Positions 59,301-64,000 of a stretch of DNA of 64,000 bases are shown here, one piece after another; the stretch's first letter is position 1, and every line of letters starts with the position of its first letter. The notes beneath the pieces are model-generated. The model worked only from the letters and a program-made list of their open reading frames with translations, was not told the origin of the DNA and ran no database searches. Source of the stretch: UTCFX2 sp002050125. Its GTDB lineage: Bacteria > Chloroflexota > Anaerolineae > Anaerolineales > UBA4823. Position numbers and translations under genes: made by a program. The stretch is from positions 1,922,001 through 1,986,000 of the forward strand of contig JAOSJQ010000001.1 in NCBI GenBank assembly GCA_027494035.1, given 5' to 3'.

Positions 59301-60140
59301 CTACTGACCGCTTTCCAGGGCAATAATTTGGCGCAGCAGTTCGCGCCTGGCTGCGCCGCTCAGGGCTTCCAATTTGCGGATTCCGAGGGGATCGATCTGC
59401 TCCCGCAGGAGTTTGACAATCTCCGGGCTGGGTACTGGCGTTTCCTGGAGGTCAGGCGCGGCGACGATCGGGAAACCGGTGTGCGCCTGGATTTTTTCAA
59501 TCGTAACGCCTGGGTGAAGGCTGGACAGGCGCATGCGGGGGTTGCCATCGGGGTCCCTCGCCTCAAAGTCGAACTGACCCAGGTCGCTCACCAGATAGCG
59601 CGGTCCCGATCCCCAGCGGCGCGCCGGGTGGTGTCCTAAGCCGGAAAGAAAGTCGAGCTTTTCCACGAACGTCAAGCGCGAGTGGCGCGGCACATAGAGA
59701 TAGATGTCATCGATGAAGGTGGTGACATCGGGTATTCCGCCGGTGCCGGGCAGCCGCAGCCGGGGTTTGTGGTAGCTTCTGCCAAACGCGATGTTATTGA
59801 AATTTCCCGCCGAATCGACCTGCGCCGGACGAAAGAACTCCAGCGGGCGCAGACGGGGTAACATATCGGCGGCAGCGCGCACGAACCCAACGTTGTTGAG
59901 CGAGCGGTCCAGCCATAACTCTTCCACGCGCGTCAGCCCGAGCGGCGCCGGATCACGGCAAACGCCTTGACCAATCGCAGACGTGAAATAGAGGTTTGGG
60001 GCGTGGGTGTAACGCGCCAGCAGATAGGCGGCTGCGATCAGCGGGGTAGCTAAACCTTGGGCGACGATTTCGCCGTCCCGAACCTGGTTCGCAATGCAAA
60101 AAACCATAATCTCATCGGGGGTGATCTCGTTATCTGCCAT
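59301..60140 (-). CDS. CoA-transferase beta-subunit-like protein, orphan
   Basis: A 279-residue protein similar to the beta subunit of glutaconate CoA-transferase type enzymes. AQGLATPLIAAAYLLARYTHAPNL, RPLEFFRPAQVDSAGNFNNIAFG and LPGTGGIPDVTTFIDDIYLYVPRH correspond to family blocks, and TGFPIVAAPDLQETPVPSPE closes the domain. The catalytic glutamate is normally found in an ESG motif after the first strand pair; here the matching segment reads YFTSAIGQGV, with no glutamate. No alpha-subunit gene is adjacent. It may have moved to a CoA hydrolase or other role. It is followed 11 bases upstream on the same strand by a threonine dehydratase-like gene. Confidence 0.75.
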   Translation of the reverse strand: MADNEITPDEIMVFCIANQVRDGEIVAQGLATPLIAAAYLLARYTHAPNLYFTSAIGQGVCRDPAPLGLTRVEELWLDRSLNNVGFVRAAADMLPRLRPLEFFRPAQVDSAGNFNNIAFGRSYHKPRLRLPGTGGIPDVTTFIDDIYLYVPRHSRLTFVEKLDFLSGLGHHPARRWGSGPRYLVSDLGQFDFEARDPDGNPRMRLSSLHPGVTIEKIQAHTGFPIVAAPDLQETPVPSPEIVKLLREQIDPLGIRKLEALSGAARRELLRQIIALESGQ

Positions 60141-60151
60141 ATGGTTAGCCT

Positions 60152-61117
60152 TCAGTTTGAAAATCGCTCCACAATTTGCCGGTGGATTTCAGCTTGGACG
60201 TTGCCTCCGGTGACCGGTATAACCGTCAAGCCCGGTTTGATCCTGCCCGATAAAAACGCCGCCAACGCGGCCGCGGCGGAACCCTCGATTATCTCCTGAT
60301 AACGATGCCAGGCGAACGCCATGGCGCGCTCGATTTCCTCCTCGGAAACCAGCACCAGGTCATCCACAAATCGCTGCACCAGGGGGATGGTGAGCGAGCC
60401 TTGCTCGACCGCGCCGGACAGCCCATCCGCCAGCGAAGGCAGTTCCTGAACCCCTGCTTGCGTTCCACGGTGAAACAATGCGTAAAAAAAAGGCGACGCC
60501 TCGGATTGCACCCCAACCAGGCGGTATCTTTTAGGCTGGTTTGACCGCGAGCGCCACGCCTGAAGCGCTGCTCCGATCCCGGCGATCAGACCGCCGCCGC
60601 CAACTGGCACGATCCAGGTCAGTTCATCGATTTCCGCAAGCTCCTGCATCGTTTCGAGCGCCAGCGTCCCTTGACCTGCGATGACCAGTCCGTCATTGTA
60701 GGGCGAGATCCAGGTCCCGTCAGTTTCTTGGGCGAACCGGATCCCCGCCCACTCGGCTTCGCTGTATCCGCCTGGGACGACCTGGACCTTCGCTCCGGCG
60801 CGCTGGATCGCCTGAACTTTTACCGGCACCGCGTATTCAGGGACAAAGACTGTCGCCTTCGCCGTCAACTCCCGACACGCCAGCGCAACGGCGCGCCCGT
60901 GGTTGCCAGCCGAGGCAGTTACGATTCCGCGTTCGAGCTCCCACGGCTGCAACGAAAGGATTTTGTTGTAAGCGCCGCGCAGCTTGAACGACCCGCTGCG
61001 CTGGCGGTTTTCCCATTTCAAGTAGAGCTGCAATTCTGCATCATAGCTGATTGGGGTTCGTAAAATATATGGCGAAAGCCGCGCTTGAGATTCGAATAGC
61101 CAGGCATCAGGAAGCAT
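60152..61117 (-). CDS. Threonine/serine dehydratase-like PLP enzyme
   Basis: A 321-residue fold-type II PLP enzyme, catalytic domain only, with no ACT regulatory domain. YLKWENRQRSGSFKLRGAYNKI has the Schiff-base lysine, ASAGNHGRAVALACRE follows, and WIVPVGGGGLIAGIGAALQA is the phosphate-binding glycine loop. Such short forms are catabolic threonine dehydratases (TdcB), serine racemases or serine dehydratases, forming 2-oxobutyrate or pyruvate plus ammonia. Its 5' end overlaps the glycerophosphodiesterase gene by 100 bases as annotated. A RidA protein, which clears enamine products of this enzyme class, is encoded at the window start. The ATG at 61117 gives the usual N-terminal helix. Confidence 0.88.
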   Translation of the reverse strand: MLPDAWLFESQARLSPYILRTPISYDAELQLYLKWENRQRSGSFKLRGAYNKILSLQPWELERGIVTASAGNHGRAVALACRELTAKATVFVPEYAVPVKVQAIQRAGAKVQVVPGGYSEAEWAGIRFAQETDGTWISPYNDGLVIAGQGTLALETMQELAEIDELTWIVPVGGGGLIAGIGAALQAWRSRSNQPKRYRLVGVQSEASPFFYALFHRGTQAGVQELPSLADGLSGAVEQGSLTIPLVQRFVDDLVLVSEEEIERAMAFAWHRYQEIIEGSAAAALAAFLSGRIKPGLTVIPVTGGNVQAEIHRQIVERFSN

Positions 61118-61899
61118 AATTTGTGACGAGAATTAAAAATGGCTTTGCGGGTTTTAGCCAAAACGTTCTTGGCAAGCAAGGGGTCATCGGTAAAGATTCC
61201 ATCCACACCGGATTGGAAAAGTCGCTCGATATCCTGTTCGCGGTTCACGGTATATACAAACACTTTGCGGCTTTGCTTTTGAGCCTTTTGGATCAGCTCC
61301 GCGGTTGCGTCAGTGAGCTCGGGGTGCAGGCTTTGATAGTCAATAATAAACCCCGGCAGCGATTGAATCAGCGCGCCTTTCCAACCGCGAGGCGTGAGCA
61401 ATCCAACCGGAACTTCGGGCAGGTTCTGCTGGATTCGTCTGAGGGCAACGATGTTGAACGACGAGAAAAAAACTCTCTGGGTGAGCTTGTACTGCCGGAC
61501 CAATTCAGCCACCCTGGCGGGCAGCTCATCGAAAGGGGTCGCATAATTGGTCAATTCGATATTGAGGACGGTGATCAATCCGACGGCTTTCAGAACTTCC
61601 TCAAGCGTTGGAACAGGTTCTCCTTTGAAGGCGATATCAAAATGACTGCCGGCATCCATGCGGCGCAGATCAGTAATGCTGAAATCCCGCACGCGCCCTT
61701 TCATAGGTGTAGTGCGGTCAACGGTAGAATCATGCATTACAACGACGTTTTTATCAGCGGAAAGTTTGACATCCAGTTCGATCGCATCTGCGCCTTGGTG
61801 TAATGCCAGCTTGAAAGCAGCCAGAGTGTTTTCAGGCGCAGAAGCGCTGGCGCCGCGGTGGGCGATGATCGCCGGTTTTGGAAGATCAGGAAAGAACAT
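61018..61899 (-). CDS. Glycerophosphodiester phosphodiesterase
   Basis: A 293-residue TIM-barrel enzyme hydrolysing glycerophosphodiesters to glycerol-3-phosphate and an alcohol. IAHRGASASAPENTLAAFKLA has the catalytic His-Arg and the metal Glu, DAIELDVKLSADKNVVVMHDSTVDRTT supplies the other Glu/Asp ligands and second His, and GVDGIFTDDPLLAKNVL is the closing motif at about residue 247. The last 42 residues are not family-like and overlap the next gene by 100 bases. Removing one T from the run of five at 61135-61139 (A on the plus strand) would end the protein after about 265 residues with an 11-base overlap instead. The start follows the AAA ATPase stop by three bases. Confidence 0.87.
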   Translation of the reverse strand: MFFPDLPKPAIIAHRGASASAPENTLAAFKLALHQGADAIELDVKLSADKNVVVMHDSTVDRTTPMKGRVRDFSITDLRRMDAGSHFDIAFKGEPVPTLEEVLKAVGLITVLNIELTNYATPFDELPARVAELVRQYKLTQRVFFSSFNIVALRRIQQNLPEVPVGLLTPRGWKGALIQSLPGFIIDYQSLHPELTDATAELIQKAQKQSRKVFVYTVNREQDIERLFQSGVDGIFTDDPLLAKNVLAKTRKAIFNSRHKLCFLMPGYSNLKRGFRHIFYEPQSAMMQNCSST

Positions 61900-61902
61900 C
61901 GT

Positions 61903-63412
61903 CTATAGCTCGACGAAATAAGCCTCCGCGGCTCTATCGATCATTTGCGGCGACATCTCAGGCGCGACATTAAGGTAGCGAGCCATATCCAGAATCTGAT
62001 CGCAAAGGTCTCGTGGATGCGACGCGCGCATTTTGCGCTCTTGGCGGATATACCACTCCTGCAGCAAATAAGCCAGTCCCGAATCGCTGTAGATCACCCC
62101 TTTTAGTTCGGCGACATTTTTGAAGATCTCGCGATATTGTTCGTAGGATGGATCTTTTAATCTCGATCTTGTGCCGCAGTCTGCGCAGGAATGCTTCATC
62201 TACTAGGTCTTTAGGCGGCAGGTTTGTGGAAAAGATCACCAGCACATCAAAAGGAACCTCGACTTTTCTGCCGGTGTGCAGGGTCAGATAGTCGATCCGA
62301 TTTTCAAGCGGGACAATCCAGCGGTTCAGCAGATCGCGCGGGCGAATCTGCTGTCTTCCAAAATCGTCGATCAGCAGTATTCCGCCGTTGGCTTTGACCT
62401 GAAACGGGGCTTCATAGTATTTGTGAACGTCATCAAAAACCAGATCCAAGCCCGCCAGAGTTAACTCTCCTCCAACCATGATGAACGGGCGATGGATATG
62501 GACCCAACGCATATCCCGGCGCGGGTTCATTCGCAGCGCGCTGGTCGGAGGTTTCAGCCCTCCCGAACCGAGGTTACCGCCGGAACCGATGGGTCGCAGA
62601 CTGCCAGTGACGGGTTTTAGACCACCGGTGACAGGTTTCAACCCACCGGTGACGGGCTTTAACCCGCCAGTAACGGATTTCAATCCACCGGTGGAACCCG
62701 TTTTTGTCCCATTCTCGGGGATGATCTTATGATTGACCGAATCGTACAGTTTTACAACCTGTCCGTCGATATACAGCGCGTAGGGTATGTACATGCTTTC
62801 ATTGAGCGCCAGGTTGCCGATTGCCCGGGCGATGCTGGTCTTGCCGTTACCGGGAGGACCATAAAGGAACACCGACGTGCCTGAGTTGACTGCCGGACCG
62901 ATGCGCTCGTAAGAGCGATCGGTGAGCACCAGATGGGCGAGCACCCGGCGCAGGTCGCCGTCTTTGACGATCGTGCGGTCGCGCCCCTGGGCTCGAATGG
63001 CGCGGATATAAACATCGAGCGGCACAGGCGCGGGTCCCGCATATTGACTGCGCTCAAGCGCTTCGCGCGCTCGCGAAATCCCCAAACCTGTAATCCCGTA
63101 GATATATGCGCCTTCGCCCAAGGCAGCGTTCTGGGCTGTTTTTACCTCGACCAATTTCTCCCTTTTAAGGATTTCGATCAGTTGATCGACGACACCCGGG
63201 AATGGCAGAGCCAGCTCCTCAGCGATCCGAAAGCCGGTTAAATAGCCCTGGTAGTACAGCAGTTTCAACGCCAGGTCTTGCAGCCACAGCCCCGAAAGCC
63301 CAGTATCTTCAATCTTGGTGATCGGCGGAGGAAAAAACAGACTTCGATCGATTTCGCGGGCGCCTAAAAGTCCAGAAGCCCCATTGCAGATTGATCGCTT
63401 AACAAATCGCAC
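61903..63412 (-). CDS. AAA ATPase with internal repeat insertion, split by a one-base frameshift
   Basis: Read from a GTG at 63412, residues 1-180 form an N-terminal region with winged-helix-like LLYYQGYLTGFRIAEELALP. The ATPase domain has Walker A VFLYGPPGNGKTSIARAIG near 185-200 and Walker B GGILLIDDFGRQQ near 345. Between them is an insertion with TGGLKPV repeats. The frame breaks at T4 62155-62158: with one base fewer, EIK continues as DPSYEQYREIFKNV into the frame that ends at 61903 with PQMIDRAAEAYFVEL, the expected AAA lid. As written the protein ends with unrelated residues. Family role may be chaperone or MoxR-like remodelling; exact group unclear. Confidence 0.8.
62604..62700 (-). 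repeat. 21-bp tandem repeats inside the AAA ATPase gene
   Basis: Four 21-base units (62604-62624, 62625-62645, 62646-62666, 62667-62687) and a partial fifth encode the seven-residue unit TGGLKPV in frame on the minus strand. Units differ at several third positions, so they are not newly amplified. The repeat probably forms a flexible, proline- and glycine-rich loop. Confidence 0.85.
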
Positions 63413-63483
63413 CTTCCAGAGGTATTGATCTTCGGCTGATAGAGATTATAATCCATTTGCCTCAGGGACTACGGAATCTTAGG

Positions 63484-64000
63484 ATGAAAGATGGCATACT
63501 GATGAAAATTTCGGTGATCATTCCAGCATACAACGAACAAGCGACGATTCGGGAAATTATCAAGCGAGTGCAAAAAACCGGACTGGTTGATGAGATTCTG
63601 GTGGTTGATGACGGTTCAAAAGATAGCACGCGTGAAATTCTCGCCGAGTTGGAAGAACACGGGGAAATTCGAACGGTTCTGCACGAGAAAAATCAGGGGA
63701 AGGGCGCGGCTCTCACCACAGGGTTTAAGCAAGCCAGCGGCGACGTGTTCATCATCCAGGATGCGGATTTGGAATATGACCCGCGCGATTATCCCGAGCT
63801 TTTGCGTCCCATCGAAGAGGGGATCGCCGAGGTGGTCTTTGGGTCGCGATTCCTCGGCGCGGCAAGGCGACCAACGCTGTTCTGGCATATGGTTGCCAAT
63901 AAGCTGCTCACGCTGTTGACCAATATCCTCTACGACAACATCCTGACAGACATGGAAACGGGTTATAAAGTTTTCCGCAGGGATGTGGTCAAAGACCTCA
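63484..64000 (+). CDS. Family 2 glycosyltransferase, 5' part
   Basis: The gene runs off the window end; 172 codons are present. KISVIIPAYNEQATIREII is the GT2 start, EILVVDDGSKDSTREIL the nucleotide site, NQGKGAALTTGFKQASGDVF and IIQDADLEYDPRDYPELLRP the DxD-containing region (QDADLEY), and VVFGSRFLGAARRP plus LTDMETGYKVFRRDVV follow. This pattern matches dolichol/polyprenyl-phosphate mannosyl- or glucosyltransferase type (DPM1-like) enzymes. Starts at 63484 or 63502 are both in frame; the second gives the canonical MKISVIIP beginning, and neither has a clear ribosome binding site. It is divergent from the AAA ATPase gene, with 71 bases between them. Confidence 0.85.
   Translation, partial: MKDGILMKISVIIPAYNEQATIREIIKRVQKTGLVDEILVVDDGSKDSTREILAELEEHGEIRTVLHEKNQGKGAALTTGFKQASGDVFIIQDADLEYDPRDYPELLRPIEEGIAEVVFGSRFLGAARRPTLFWHMVANKLLTLLTNILYDNILTDMETGYKVFRRDVVKDL

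Noticed and set aside
62604..62700. CRISPR-like direct repeats
   Set aside because: Units are contiguous without spacers, in frame and code for a protein repeat.

Overview
The window looks like chromosomal DNA of a Chloroflexota bacterium, most likely class Anaerolineae. This is inferred from gene content and protein style, with no database search. The supporting signs are a 2M-type complex I membrane arm, an ATP synthase b-delta fusion, tandem FemAB-like proteins, a TgpA-like transglutaminase, GAF-rich histidine kinases, an FHA-winged helix regulator and a CpXC protein. No rRNA, tRNA, CRISPR array or prophage was recognised. One complete IS4-type insertion sequence is present.

Layout. 1-6853: end of a RidA gene, then a surface-polysaccharide block (GT2, polyprenyl glycosylphosphotransferase, CapD/WbpM-like NDP-sugar dehydratase, two FemAB-like acyltransferases). 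6878-7882: a PLP desulfhydrase/deaminase. 7914-18840, all on the minus strand: a membrane transglutaminase, a ZIP-like protein, then a peptide and amino-acid utilisation block (AbgT-type transporter, M17 and M20 peptidases, MFS exporter, glutaminase). 18841-19300 is a non-coding stretch with a palindrome and 21-bp repeats. 19301-31226: nuoA, nuoHJKLMMN, then atpZ/I, atpB, atpE and an atpF-atpH fusion. Only membrane-sector genes of both complexes are present: nuoBCDEFGI and the F1 genes atpAGDC are not here. 31361-35980: murE, a stand-alone Lrp/AsnC RAM domain, a FocA-type channel and an ABC1/UbiB kinase. 36034-37227: the insertion sequence. 37332-42966: a cysteine-rich protein, a heterodimeric ABC exporter and a DUF4032 kinase-like protein. 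43001-56410: a signalling and housekeeping region (large GAF histidine kinase, FIST protein, UppP, Tgt, class III aminotransferase, second histidine kinase, CpXC protein, FHA-winged helix regulator, Ser/Thr kinase). 56415-64000: a membrane-anchored GH3 enzyme, an orphan CoA-transferase beta subunit, a threonine dehydratase-like enzyme, a glycerophosphodiesterase, an AAA ATPase and the start of another GT2.

Three otherwise well-conserved genes (atpB, the large histidine kinase, the AAA ATPase) are each split by a single-base shift at a short homopolymer. A fourth, milder case may lie at the end of the glycerophosphodiesterase gene. These could be sequencing or assembly errors or real lesions, and the sequence alone cannot decide. 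Several genes have a -10-like hexamer only 6-11 bases before the start codon, which suggests leaderless or near-leaderless transcripts.

The most interesting items are the membrane-half-only nuo/atp cluster with a duplicated NuoM and a matching insertion in the NuoL lateral helix, the CxxCH motif in the atpB loop, the perfect palindrome with -10 boxes in both directions between the FHA regulator and the Ser/Thr kinase, the repeat insertion inside the AAA ATPase, and the CoA-transferase subunit that seems to lack its catalytic glutamate.
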